Assembly: GCA_023284085.1 (NCBI GenBank)
Contig: JAKVHY010000024.1
Coordinates: 40,669-104,668, forward strand
Direction: 5' to 3'
DNA from: Shewanella benthica
Lineage (GTDB): Bacteria > Pseudomonadota > Gammaproteobacteria > Enterobacterales > Shewanellaceae
Length of the DNA: 64,000 nucleotides
Of this stretch, positions 36,315 through 45,230 are shown piece after piece. The notes under the pieces were generated by a model. That model was not told where the DNA came from. It saw only the letters and a list, made by a program, of their open reading frames with translations, and did not search any database. Each line of letters starts with the position of its first letter. Positions within the stretch are counted from its first letter, which is position 1. The position numbers and the translations under genes are program-made.

Positions 36315-36647
36315 ATGAACATAGAGCAGGAACATTTTGCGGTAGAGGTCATCTATGCTTTACCCACACAGCAAAAACGTATCCAGATAAACGTGGCCCC
36401 GGGGACTAGCTGTATTGAAGCGGTGGAACTGAGTGGCATGACGACCTATTTTCCTGAAATCGACCTTGAAACGGTCAAGCTAGGGATTTTTAGCCGTGCA
36501 GTTAAGCATAATGAAGTCTTAGTACCGGGCCAAAGGGTAGAGATTTATCGGCCCTTGATCGCCGATCCGAAAGATGTGCGACGACGACGTGCCGAAAAAG
36601 CCAAAGAGGAAGGCCGGATAAATAAGATAACGGGCGGAAAGATATAG
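36315..36647 (+). CDS. rnfH: RnfH family ubiquitin-fold protein
   Basis: A 110-residue protein of the RnfH/RatB family. ATG 36315 is preferred over the TTG at 36288 since it gives the family start MNIEQEHFAVEVIYALP. VELSGMTTYFPEIDL, KLGIFSRAVKHNEVLVPGQR and VEIYRPLIADPKDVRRRRAE are family hallmarks of a beta-grasp fold with a basic tail. The function is uncertain. It is encoded downstream of ratA, as in many gammaproteobacteria. Confidence 0.92.
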   Translation: MNIEQEHFAVEVIYALPTQQKRIQINVAPGTSCIEAVELSGMTTYFPEIDLETVKLGIFSRAVKHNEVLVPGQRVEIYRPLIADPKDVRRRRAEKAKEEGRINKITGGKI

Positions 36648-36658
36648 AATATAATTGC

Positions 36659-36691
36659 ATGAGTTCCTAACGTCAGACGCCAGGAACTCAT
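36659..36691. terminator. Hairpin between convergent rnfH and bamE
   Basis: A 10-base-pair perfect stem ATGAGTTCCT/AGGAACTCAT sits between the two convergent genes; the T-run is weak. Confidence 0.55.
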
Positions 36692-36725
36692 CGACTTATT
36701 CATTTATTATTCAATTAAGCTTCTG

Positions 36726-37235
36726 CTATTCAAACTTCTTTTCTGCTTGATATTCAGAAGTTTCTTCTTCTACTAATGGCACAGGCTCAGGACGCTGCTC
36801 TGGGAGCAAGGGCTCTTCCATCTTTTCAGCATCAGCTTCTAGCATAGGCGCATCAGGAAGACGACTCTGGTCTAGTGGTGTGTCAAAATCTTCCGCAAGA
36901 TCGTAATCTCCCACAACTTTAGTCAGCATGTCATTTTCAAAGTGAATGATCAGCTCTTTGTGTATGATACTGGCATCACGTCCACTCTTAAAGTGATACA
37001 CGTAATACCAAGTATCGTCGGAAAAACTGTCCCGTAATACGGGTCTACCGAGTATGTATTCAACTTGCTCCTTGGTCATCTCAATACGCAGTTTTTCTAC
37101 CTGCTGAGTTTCCATATAGTTACCTTGTGGAATATCTGGCTTATAGATCAGCCAGTCAAATACACTACATCCTGTTACTGATAACGAGAGCGCAGCGGCG
37201 CCCAAAAGGGTAAGACTCTTCTTTTTAATTGTCAT
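36726..37235 (-). CDS. bamE: Outer-membrane assembly lipoprotein BamE
   Basis: A 169-residue lipoprotein of the BamE (SmpA/OmlA) family. The signal ends LSVTGC, a lipobox with the cysteine to be acylated. VEKLRIEMTKEQVEYILGRP and DTWYYVYHFKSG are core family motifs. It supports the BamABCD machine that inserts beta-barrels in the outer membrane. The C-terminal 55 residues are acidic and proline-rich and longer than in E. coli BamE (113 residues), with no recognised domain. Confidence 0.95.
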   Translation of the reverse strand: MTIKKKSLTLLGAAALSLSVTGCSVFDWLIYKPDIPQGNYMETQQVEKLRIEMTKEQVEYILGRPVLRDSFSDDTWYYVYHFKSGRDASIIHKELIIHFENDMLTKVVGDYDLAEDFDTPLDQSRLPDAPMLEADAEKMEEPLLPEQRPEPVPLVEEETSEYQAEKKFE

Positions 37236-37716
37236 TGAATACGCTACTTCATAAAAATCTATCGGTCATCATACCCAAGCACAAGCTACTGTGACAAGGG
37301 TTGATGGAACATTATTCCGTTAATTTGAGTCGAGCCAATCTCTTGGTAAGACCGCTTGATTCGACCATCATCTTTTCGATTGGTTCAGAATCGTTAGTAT
37401 TATTGATTTATCGGTCTACTTTGTGTGTAAAAAGTCAGGTGTAAAACCCAGCTATAAGTCAGATATAAAGAGTGTGTTGCATGTCGAAAATGCCGTCCCC
37501 TGTTAGGGGGGCTGTAGGCTACATAAGATAGTTTAGGTTGAAGTCGTTACAAGGTTGTAACAAGTGTGCCGAGTTTGTTTTTTTAAACTGTCAACTTGAA
37601 CTGCAACATATTAATTTATTTAACTTTGTTATTCTTAGCAATAAGCACTTGCAAAGTAACCGAAAAGTTATGAGAATATGTTTTTGATGATGAGTCTATT
37701 TTAGGGGCCTAAAGTA
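37236..37716 (+). promoter_or_regulatory. Upstream region of the peptide methyltransferase gene
   Basis: No gene is seen. Two dyads are notable: CCCCTGTTAGGGG near 37497-37510, and GTTACAA-GG-TTGTAAC at 37546-37561, a 16-base palindrome with perfect seven-base arms about 155 bases before the ATG. The latter is a good operator candidate; the regulator is unknown. Confidence 0.45.
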
Positions 37717-38538
37717 ATGCCGACGCTACACAATAGTACATGTCACCAAGGTAGCCTAGTTTGTGTCGGTACCGGCTTAAATCTAGCCGGTCAGATAAGT
37801 GTCCTCAGCAAGAGTTACATAGAAAATGCCGATGTGGTGTTTTCCTTAGTGCCAGATGGGTTTGCACAGCGTTGGCTGGAAACCCTCAATAGTGATGTTC
37901 GTAGCCTGCAGCCTTATTACGCTCAAGGTAATGAAATTAAGAGCCGTCGTGATACTTATGACCAGATGGTGCAAGCCATTCTAAATGCGGTTCGCAATGG
38001 TAAGAAAGTGGTTTGTGCACTCTACGGTCATCCAGGGGTATTTGCCTGTGTCTCTCACTTTGCTATCGAACTGGCGAGGGAAGAGGGATATAGCGCTAAG
38101 ATGGAGCCGGGTATTTCGGCGGAGGCCTGTCTATGGGCCGACTTAGGTATCGATCCTGGTCATTCTGGTCATCAGAGCTTTGAAGCCAGTCAGTTTATGT
38201 TTTACACACACACACCGGACCCAACGACACACCTGTTATTGTGGCAGATAGGCATCGCAGGTGAGCACACCTTAACTGAGTTTCATACTTCATCTGATCG
38301 TTTGCAAGTCTTGGTGGAACAGCTTAACGAATGGTATCCACTCGATCATGAAATCATCGTCTATGAAGCGCCCAATTTGCCGATACAGCAACCTAGAATC
38401 GACAAGTTCCCCTTGAAAGATCTGCCTTTCGCTCGCTTGACTGATATCAGTACCTTGCTTATTCCACCGTCGAGAAAGCTTGAGGTCAATCATGAGATCT
38501 TGGCCAAGTTAGGCATCACCGCAGCGGATTTAGGTTAA
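37717..38538 (+). CDS. sonM: Borosin-type peptide backbone alpha-N-methyltransferase (SonM-like)
   Basis: A 273-residue SAM-dependent enzyme of the tetrapyrrole methylase fold that matches the Shewanella split-borosin methyltransferase SonM. SonM methylates backbone amides of a separate precursor protein. Motifs: SLVCVGTGLNLAGQIS (residues 13-28, SAM loop), YYAQGNEIKSRRDTYDQM (67-84) holding the tyrosine and arginine cluster expected near the active site, CALYGHPGVFACVSH (100-114), and PGISAEACLWADLGIDPG (131-148). Ordinary tetrapyrrole methylases such as CobA have different substrate loops. The small gene 132 bases downstream has the size and composition of the partner precursor. Assignment to the borosin family is by recalled similarity to SonM; activity on the neighbouring peptide is inferred. 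Confidence 0.85.
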   Translation: MPTLHNSTCHQGSLVCVGTGLNLAGQISVLSKSYIENADVVFSLVPDGFAQRWLETLNSDVRSLQPYYAQGNEIKSRRDTYDQMVQAILNAVRNGKKVVCALYGHPGVFACVSHFAIELAREEGYSAKMEPGISAEACLWADLGIDPGHSGHQSFEASQFMFYTHTPDPTTHLLLWQIGIAGEHTLTEFHTSSDRLQVLVEQLNEWYPLDHEIIVYEAPNLPIQQPRIDKFPLKDLPFARLTDISTLLIPPSRKLEVNHEILAKLGITAADLG

Positions 38539-38559
38539 GTGATTTTATGACTTCAGTCG

Positions 38560-38586
38560 TAACCTTTAGCTTTAAAGTAAGGGTTA
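38560..38586 (+). other. Hairpin between methyltransferase and precursor genes
   Basis: TAACCTTTA and TAAGGGTTA pair (eight Watson-Crick plus one G-U). It may act as a partial terminator or RNA stabiliser that sets a different level for the small downstream gene. Confidence 0.4.
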
Positions 38587-38670
38587 TAGGTTAAATAAAA
38601 AGCTAGGTAGCATTGCAGTATCGCTATAAATAATAAACAGTACCCTATATAACATAAAAGGATTGAGTTA

Positions 38671-38877
38671 ATGTCAAAGTTAAATGACCTGTTAGAAAAC
38701 CTAAGTTCAGATGCAAAGTTAAAGGCTAAATATCTTGAAAACCCTGAGCTGGTGATGGAAGAGGCCGAGCTAAATGATGAAGAGAAGAAAGCGATGCTTT
38801 CAGGTGACGAGAAAAGCTTGACTGATTTAACTGGTGATAAATCAGTCTATAAGAAGCACATCAGAAACCCAGATTAA
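38671..38877 (+). CDS. sonA: SonA-like borosin precursor peptide (candidate)
   Basis: A 68-residue acidic, helix-rich protein with a good AAGGA ribosome binding site, 132 bases after the methyltransferase gene. It starts MSKLNDLLENLSSDAKLKAK and has ENPELVMEEAELNDEEKKAM, then two GD turns (SGDEKSL, LTGDKS). This layout, a helical recognition domain followed by a short C-terminal tail, is that of SonA, the substrate of SonM, whose methylated residues lie near the C-terminus. Here the tail is KSVYKKHIRNPD (57-68), basic and lacking the hydrophobic run expected for the S. oneidensis core. So it may carry a different core, be methylated at other residues, or have lost the site. Confidence 0.75.
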   Translation: MSKLNDLLENLSSDAKLKAKYLENPELVMEEAELNDEEKKAMLSGDEKSLTDLTGDKSVYKKHIRNPD

Positions 38878-38922
38878 TCTTAATTTCTTTATGATTTTAT
38901 ATGATTCTTGTTGTATTTCAGA

Positions 38923-40809
38923 ATGTTGCAGAGAGTATTTTTGTATTCTATTAATGGCTTAGTGGTTTGTAGAGTGACCTTTATAAGACTGATGATGTTA
39001 TCGGTCTTTTTCGTGTTGCTTCCCTTTCTTATAAGTGCATCTGCAGCCCAGAAAGTCGATAGTGATAGTGATATTGATACTATATTGCTATCTCTTGAGT
39101 CGGTTAGGACTCAATCGCCACAGTTCGTTTCTGATTCTTTGTCATCATTATCTCAAAACTTTGTTAAATTTAATCAAGAGCAAAAATATCGATTTATACT
39201 GCTCCGCGCTCACTCATATGCTTTGTCTGGTAAGTCTGACGAAGCAATTAATTTGCTAACAAGTGAATTATCTAAAAAATTCCACGAAAGTAATTTCAAA
39301 TATAAAACTAGGATTCTATATTTGTTGGCAAATACTTATTCCCATTTTAATCAATACGCGGAAGCATTACAGACTCTACATCAGTTATTGCCTCTTTTAA
39401 GTGATGTAAATGACATTGAAAGTGAAGTGTATGGTTATACTTTGGCAACAGAGCTATTTGATCAGATAAAACTCAATGATGAAGCTTTGAAGTATGCAGA
39501 GTATCTTTTGCTAAAGTTTGATACGATAATTCTACCTAGGCATAAGTGTTTCGCCTCGTTCAACTATGCAGAAAGTTATAGTGGAGTATACGGAGATAAA
39601 AAAGAAAGTTGGTATGAAATACAACATTTATATCAAGTAGCATATGACTATTGTGATGAGGCTAGTGAAAAAATGATTATGGCTGTTTCACTTCTAGGTA
39701 GAGCTAGTATATTTGTCAAACTACATGATTTGAACAAAGCTAGAGAGACTGTGGATCTAGCTATTAAACTATCGATGTCTGTTCCGTATGAGTTAGATAT
39801 AGCTGAGGCTCATATACTTTATTCACAAATTGAGCAGTTAGTACATCAGCCCTCTAAAGCATTAAAGCATGTATTAATAGCCATGAATATTGCTGAAGAA
39901 CAGGAAGAAGTACAATTGCTCGCGAGAACAAATAAGTTAGCTTCAGAGCTGTCTGAAGAATTAGGTCAGACTGATAAAGCACTAGAATATTTGAAACTCT
40001 ATCAAAAGCATCATGCAGAAATTTTAGATGAAATTCAAAGTAAGATCATTGCCTTTGAGACTACTAAACTAGACTATCTTGAGAAAGAACGCCAAATTCG
40101 TTATCTCAATAAAGATCGTGAACTCTATACGGCTAAAGCAGCTTTGACTGAATCGCAACGAAGAAATGAGCGGATGATGAATACGCTCATTTTCGGTGGC
40201 CTCATTTTATTGGCTATCTTCGCTTTGGTGATGACGGTGCAGAAGCGTAAATATAAACAGTTGGCCCAGCACGATGCTCTGACGGGTATCTTTAATCGTG
40301 GCACGGCCCAGAACATTGCCGAAAATAGTTTTATCAAGACTGCATCGAAGAGAGGTATTTCTAGTGTCATCATGTTCGATCTCGATTACTTTAAGCGCAT
40401 CAATGATAACTATGGCCATGGTACCGGAGATTGGGTTTTAAAGAAGGTGGCGGAAGTGATCAATAAAGCCAGTCGAAGCGATGATGTTTTTGCACGCTTC
40501 GGTGGTGAGGAATTTGCCCTATTTCTACCTAATACGGATGAAGCTAAAGCGAAAGCCATGGCGGAAGAGTATCGCGGCCTTATTCAATCAATAGAGACCA
40601 GATTTTCTGGCCACAATTTTGATATTACGGCAAGCTTTGGCGTATCGACCAGTAGTGAGGATGACTTGAGTTTAGATCCCTTGCTGCACAGAGCAGATAT
40701 CGCCATGTATCACTCTAAAGCGCAGGGGCGTAACTGTGTCACGCTTTATAAGCCTGAGATAGAGCTGAGTCGCTCTGGTTATCAAAAGAGTAAGATGGCT
40801 CTAGGATAG
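38923..40809 (+). CDS. TPR-containing membrane diguanylate cyclase (GGDEF)
   Basis: A protein of about 628 residues; the start is uncertain (TTG 38908, ATG 38923 or ATG 38986-38989 are possible). A signal-like segment ending LLPFLISASAA precedes a TPR-like helical periplasmic region of about 340 residues. A membrane helix, TLIFGGLILLAIFALVMTVQ, follows near codon 425, then a GGDEF domain with DALTGIFNRG, FDLDYFKRINDNYGHGTGD and RFGGEEFALFLP. RSDD five residues before GGEEF is the inhibitory I-site. The active-site motif is complete, so it should make cyclic di-GMP from GTP. The sensor half is clearly more AT-rich than the GGDEF half. It follows the borosin genes by about 45 bases, but a functional link is unproven. 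Confidence 0.88.
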   Translation: MLQRVFLYSINGLVVCRVTFIRLMMLSVFFVLLPFLISASAAQKVDSDSDIDTILLSLESVRTQSPQFVSDSLSSLSQNFVKFNQEQKYRFILLRAHSYALSGKSDEAINLLTSELSKKFHESNFKYKTRILYLLANTYSHFNQYAEALQTLHQLLPLLSDVNDIESEVYGYTLATELFDQIKLNDEALKYAEYLLLKFDTIILPRHKCFASFNYAESYSGVYGDKKESWYEIQHLYQVAYDYCDEASEKMIMAVSLLGRASIFVKLHDLNKARETVDLAIKLSMSVPYELDIAEAHILYSQIEQLVHQPSKALKHVLIAMNIAEEQEEVQLLARTNKLASELSEELGQTDKALEYLKLYQKHHAEILDEIQSKIIAFETTKLDYLEKERQIRYLNKDRELYTAKAALTESQRRNERMMNTLIFGGLILLAIFALVMTVQKRKYKQLAQHDALTGIFNRGTAQNIAENSFIKTASKRGISSVIMFDLDYFKRINDNYGHGTGDWVLKKVAEVINKASRSDDVFARFGGEEFALFLPNTDEAKAKAMAEEYRGLIQSIETRFSGHNFDITASFGVSTSSEDDLSLDPLLHRADIAMYHSKAQGRNCVTLYKPEIELSRSGYQKSKMALG

Positions 40810-41846
40810 TGGTTTAGGTTAACGGATTAAGTTAGATAGAAAACTATTTTTAGACAATCGATATGAAGGTGATAGGGCATCGAGACTCTATCGCCTTTAA
40901 TCTCTTCAGCCAGCTTGAAGGCTGCATTCCAAAATTCCAGATCACAAATGCGCCTGCATTATTCTACCTTTACCTGTCCATGGGCTCGTACCTCCTGAAC
41001 CTGACCTACAGGGATAATGAAATGCCAAGATGATACCGGGAGTATCATTGCTCCTTGGAGGTCTCATTCCAACATGCTAGCTTTCCTATCACCCTTAGTA
41101 TCACCTATTTCAGTTCGAAGCAGAGATCCATTGAGCTAATACTTCTAGTGAGCAATCCAATAGTTTGTGATTTTTTTCTAAGTTTTTTTCGATTTAACCA
41201 ATGTTTTTTTCCATGTTGATCGACAAACATACCTTGGTGGTTGTTAGCGTGTTGTTGCGCGCCACCTCCCTTATGTTAACGTTTTCGTAAACGTAAGATT
41301 AAAACGGTTGTTTAAATATTGCGTTTTGGCTTGGCTATGTAAGTCATTGAAATATCGTGATGTTATGGTCTTACCTATGGGGAACTAGCAAACAGAAGGG
41401 CTTGTGCACATTTTCTGGCTGGTGTGTAGCGGCTGTATAGATATTGTTACTTGATGGAATATTATTACGTAATATATTACCGGCTAAGGTCTCTGGTCAA
41501 TTTATCTGACAACTTACTAATTTTAATTTTACCCTTCTTCTTTCATGGTTGTTATTTTGTTTATTTTCATGTGCTTAAGTTGTTTTTTATTGGCGAGTGA
41601 ATTCGTTGCCTCTCTTCATTTCTATCGAATAAGTGACTTCAGCTTGTACTGACTTGCCATTGCAAATGATCGCTTTTGTTAGTAGGTTTTGTTCAAATTA
41701 CTGCTATAGCATTCAGCTAATGAGTCATTGCAGCGAGTCGAGAGTCTCAGCAGTTACTCAAGTGTGAACATGCAAATAGATTCGAGATTGAAGTAGACGA
41801 AGCACAGCGAATGCATCGTTAAATAGCACTGAAGAGGAAGGGTAAA
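40810..41846. other. About 1 kb without genes, upstream of aceB
   Basis: No coding region is supported. Structures seen: a small hairpin ATGATAC-CGGGA-GTATCAT at 41030-41048; a dyad ACGTTT-TCGT-AAACGT at 41279-41294, an operator candidate for aceB; and strongly AT-rich sequence between 41450 and 41700, likely holding the promoter. GAAGAGGAAGGG just before 41847 is the aceB ribosome binding site. Confidence 0.45.
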
Positions 41847-43256
41847 ATGACACAAGATGTATTGAGTATGGCCCAGCGTGAACCTCAATTTAGAAGTGTA
41901 GAAGTGGGTGAGCCTGTGCAAGCCTTGTCGGCGATAACACCTGATATGAAGGCAAGTACGAGAGCAGTCTCTTTTTCTGCTTCTGCTGCCAATAGTGTTA
42001 GCTCAGATCACAGCAAACGAGATGTCGAATCTAACCATGAACTTAACATCATAGGCGAACATGTCGATGGCCAAGATACGATTTTTAGTCAAGGTGCACT
42101 GAGCTTATTAAATGTGTTATGTCAGCAATTTTCTGCAGAGGTTCCTCAATTACTGCAGCAGCGTTCACATAGACAGAAGGAATTTGCTGCAGGTAAGCTG
42201 CCTGACTTCTTAGCTCAAACAGAGTCGGTTAGAAAGGCTCGTTGGCAGATCCGTGGGATCCCCGCAGATCTACAAGACAGAAGGGTGGAGATAACGGGTC
42301 CGGTCGAACGTAGGATGGTGATCAATGCGCTTAATGGCAATGCGAAAGTATTTATGGCTGATTTCGAAGATTCTTTAGCTCCCACTTGGACTAAAGTCGT
42401 CGAAGGACAGATTAATTTGCGTGATGCCGTGGCAGGTGACATAGAATATACCGATCCTACCAGCGCAAAACACTATCGGCTAAATGATGATCCCGCCGTT
42501 TTGATATGCCGCGTCCGTGGTCTGCACTTAACAGAGAAGCATGTTGAGTTTGATGGGCTAGGTATTCCTGCTGCACTATTTGATTTCGCCCTCTATTTTT
42601 ACAATAACTATCGCCAGCTACTGAATAAAGGTAGTGGCCCTTATTTCTATATCCCAAAACTGGAAAGTCATCTTGAAGCGCGTTGGTGGGCAAAGGTCTT
42701 CGCCTATGTTGAGGAACGTTTCTGTCTTTTACCTGGCACGATTAAGTGTACTTGTCTGATAGAGACCTTACCTGCGGTATTTGAGATGGAAGAGATCTTA
42801 TTCGAATTACGTTCGAATATAGTGGCACTCAATTGTGGCCGTTGGGATTATATTTTAAGTGATATGAAGACCCTTAAGCATCATGCCGAACATGTGTTGC
42901 ATGATAGACAGAACTTAACCATGGATAAGGCATTTTTAAGCGCCTATTCCCGCTTGTTGGTTAAGGTATGCCATAAACGTGGCGCACTTGCTATAGGGGG
43001 TATGGCGGCGTTTATTCCGGCGAAAGATGCAGAGTTAAATCAAAGCGTATTACAACAGCTGCGCACAGATAAGGAGTTCGAGGCCCGCAACGGACATGAC
43101 GGCACTTGGGTGGCACATCCCGGGCTTGCCGATACGGCTATGGCGACCTTTAATCAATATCTAGGTGCCGGGCAGAAGAATCAGCTACACATCACCCGAG
43201 ATGTCGATGGCCCTATAGGTGCCAAAGAGTTACTGCATCTCTGTGAGGGAGTTTAA
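41847..43256 (+). pseudogene. aceB: Malate synthase A lacking the C-terminal domain
   Basis: The 469-residue frame has a good malate synthase A core: RGIPADLQDRRVEITGPVER, MADFEDSLAPTWTKVVEGQI, DPAVLICRVRGLHLTEKHV, NCGRWDYI, GALAIGGMAAFIP and NGHDGTWVAHPGLADTAM. It stops at ELLHLCEGV. In the roughly 533-residue family about 115 more residues follow, forming the C-terminal helical domain with the catalytic aspartate (near 447 in E. coli AceB, in an EDAATAEISR-type motif). None of that is found downstream in any frame. The first 75 residues are also an unusual Ser/Ala-rich extension. An active enzyme is unlikely. The isocitrate lyase gene normally beside aceB is absent, so a deletion probably removed the aceB end and aceA. 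Confidence 0.8.
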
Positions 43257-43289
43257 CTATTTCAGTTTGCTGCTTTGCAGCCGTTGTCC

Positions 43290-43325
43290 CCCGTGCAGTA
43301 TTCCTACGTGCTGCATGGGTTTTTC
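43290..43325 (+). terminator. Terminator after truncated aceB
   Basis: CCCGTGCAG pairs with CTGCATGGG, followed by TTTTTC, 34 bases after the premature stop. Confidence 0.65.
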
Positions 43326-43695
43326 ATTCTAGGTTAATGTAAGCGGAGTATGATTAAAGAATAACATTGCTACGACAATGTTTGCTTGTGTTTGCGGCTC
43401 GATTGGGCCGCATTTTTTTGTCTGTTACTCTCATATCTCTATTTACTTCGTCAGTTATTCTGACAATCCATCATTACGCAGTCACCATCTCAATAAGCAC
43501 ACGATGTGTTTAATAAGCAGCCAGTCCATGTCGGTAACCATGTCCAAATCAAACTGTTTCGGTATTTTACTTAAGCTAGGCTATGTTTATTGGTACTATT
43601 TGTATTAACTATGTTATAAATTTTTATGCCTATACTTTAGCTGTAGGTAAAAGCTTATTTCAATTTTTTATAAGCATTTATGAGAAGAGAACGAT
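43326..43695. other. Intergenic region aceB to HDOD gene
   Basis: Apart from a second terminator at 43393-43419 no feature is supported. An open frame of 76 codons from 43378 starts inside that terminator and has no recognisable family. The HDOD gene promoter should lie here. Confidence 0.4.
43393..43419 (+). terminator. Second terminator downstream of aceB
   Basis: TGCGGC and GCCGCA pair around eight bases and are followed by seven T. Two terminators with no gene between them fit a deletion of the original operon end. Confidence 0.75.
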
Positions 43696-45180
43696 TTGAA
43701 TTCCCAAACACAGAGTCAATCTCAGGTTAAATCGAAGGGAGTCGATTACTGGACTAAGCGCATCAGCGATCAGGAGATGCCGGCATTATGCTCTACGGTT
43801 AAAACACTGGAGAAGCTGGCTAAAGACGACGTATCTTCCCTTGGATTACTCGGGAAGAGCGTGATGCACGATAATGCATTGACCTCTCGAATATTAAGAG
43901 TGGCAAATAGCGCCACTTACAGTAAAGGCCAGAACCAGGTGACGACCGTGAGTCGTGCCACTGTGGTGTTAGGTTTCGATACCATACGTAATATCTGTAT
44001 TACCGCTAAATTACTCAGTAGCTTACTCGAATCAAAAGGCTTGTCCCAGCCAGTATATCAAAGACTTATCAAGCTGATGGCCCGTGCTTTTCAGGCGGCC
44101 ATGTTAGCCAAGATGATGCTTAGAGATCATGATGAAGAGCTGCAAGAGGAGGTGTTTATTGCATCCTTATTGTATCACTTAGGTGAAAGTGCTTTTTGGA
44201 GTACCGGTTGTGATGAGGCGGTTGTGCTCGATGTGGCTATGGAGCAGTGTAGCGATAACAAAGAAGAGAAAGGGGTTATTCGTGAGATATTAGGTACCTC
44301 TTTCAATAAATTATCTTTGGGTATCGCACGAAGCTGGGGGCTGGGAGATGTGTTACTTAAATCTCTGAGTAATCCCGATGAGCGCACCCCAGAGATCCGC
44401 AGTATTTATCTAGCCAATCAAATCAGTGAACTCTTGGCACAAGAAAATCCGGAGCCTGAGGAACTACAGCTTAGGTTAAAGCAAGCTGCCAGCATGCTAG
44501 GTATCGAGGTCGATGAACTGAAACTTCGCATGATCCGCTGTAGTAATGCCACAAAAAAATTAGCCGAAGCCTATGGTGCTAAGGTGCTTATAGAGCATCT
44601 GCCCAACCCCATGCATCTTGAGAAAGATCTGCTTGCTGAGATTGATGCCCCCTTGGTTCGTATGCCGAACATGACCTTACAGTTGAAGAAGTTACGCGAG
44701 CTCACGGATTGTGCCATAAATAAAGCCGATTTTAATCGGGTGATCACCACCACGTTAGAGGGATTGTTAGATGGAGTGGGTGTGGATCGCTGCGGTGTTT
44801 TATTGTTATCGCCTAATCGTAAGCGATTGCAGCCGCGTATCGCATTAGGCGAGGGGGCCGAGAAGATGAAGAGCGAATTTATTATTACCCTAGAACAGCC
44901 TCAATGTCTCTTTTGTGACAGTATCGAGCTCAAACAAGCCATGTTTGTTGATGATCCAAGCTCACCAAAATGGCGTTTGTATATGGATCCAGATCTGAAA
45001 AGCAAAGTATCAGCCACGGGCTTCATGATCTCCCCCTTGGTGATAGATCAAAAAGTGATAGGTATGCTCTATGCTGACCGCGCGAGTTCGGAGCGTAATT
45101 TGACTCGGGCCGAGTTTGATAATTTTACTCACTTCGCACAACTTGCCAACGTGTGTCTCACTGTATCTATGGGGCATTAA
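43696..45180 (+). CDS. HDOD domain plus GAF domain protein
   Basis: A 494-residue cytoplasmic protein. It probably starts at TTG 43696, preceded by GAGAAGAGA, because the frame's first ATG is 28 codons in and close to the HDOD domain start. Residues about 25-230 are an HDOD domain (MPALCSTVKTLEKLAKDD, LTSRILRVANSATYS, VLGFDTIRNIC, EEVFIASLLYHLGE), an HD-like fold without the metal-binding HD pair. Residues about 335-490 form a GAF domain (VITTTLEGLLDGVGVDRCGV, VIDQKVIGMLYADRA). Such proteins act in signalling linked to c-di-GMP or motility, but no precise role can be given. Confidence 0.85.
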   Translation: MNSQTQSQSQVKSKGVDYWTKRISDQEMPALCSTVKTLEKLAKDDVSSLGLLGKSVMHDNALTSRILRVANSATYSKGQNQVTTVSRATVVLGFDTIRNICITAKLLSSLLESKGLSQPVYQRLIKLMARAFQAAMLAKMMLRDHDEELQEEVFIASLLYHLGESAFWSTGCDEAVVLDVAMEQCSDNKEEKGVIREILGTSFNKLSLGIARSWGLGDVLLKSLSNPDERTPEIRSIYLANQISELLAQENPEPEELQLRLKQAASMLGIEVDELKLRMIRCSNATKKLAEAYGAKVLIEHLPNPMHLEKDLLAEIDAPLVRMPNMTLQLKKLRELTDCAINKADFNRVITTTLEGLLDGVGVDRCGVLLLSPNRKRLQPRIALGEGAEKMKSEFIITLEQPQCLFCDSIELKQAMFVDDPSSPKWRLYMDPDLKSKVSATGFMISPLVIDQKVIGMLYADRASSERNLTRAEFDNFTHFAQLANVCLTVSMGH

Positions 45181-45230
45181 GCTGCGAGCAACGAGTTCCT
45201 AGGCTCTAGTTCCTAGGAACTGTTATTTAT

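Noticed and set aside
43378..43608. A 76-codon frame before the HDOD gene
   Set aside because: Begins inside a terminator hairpin and its residues look random; no ribosome binding site.
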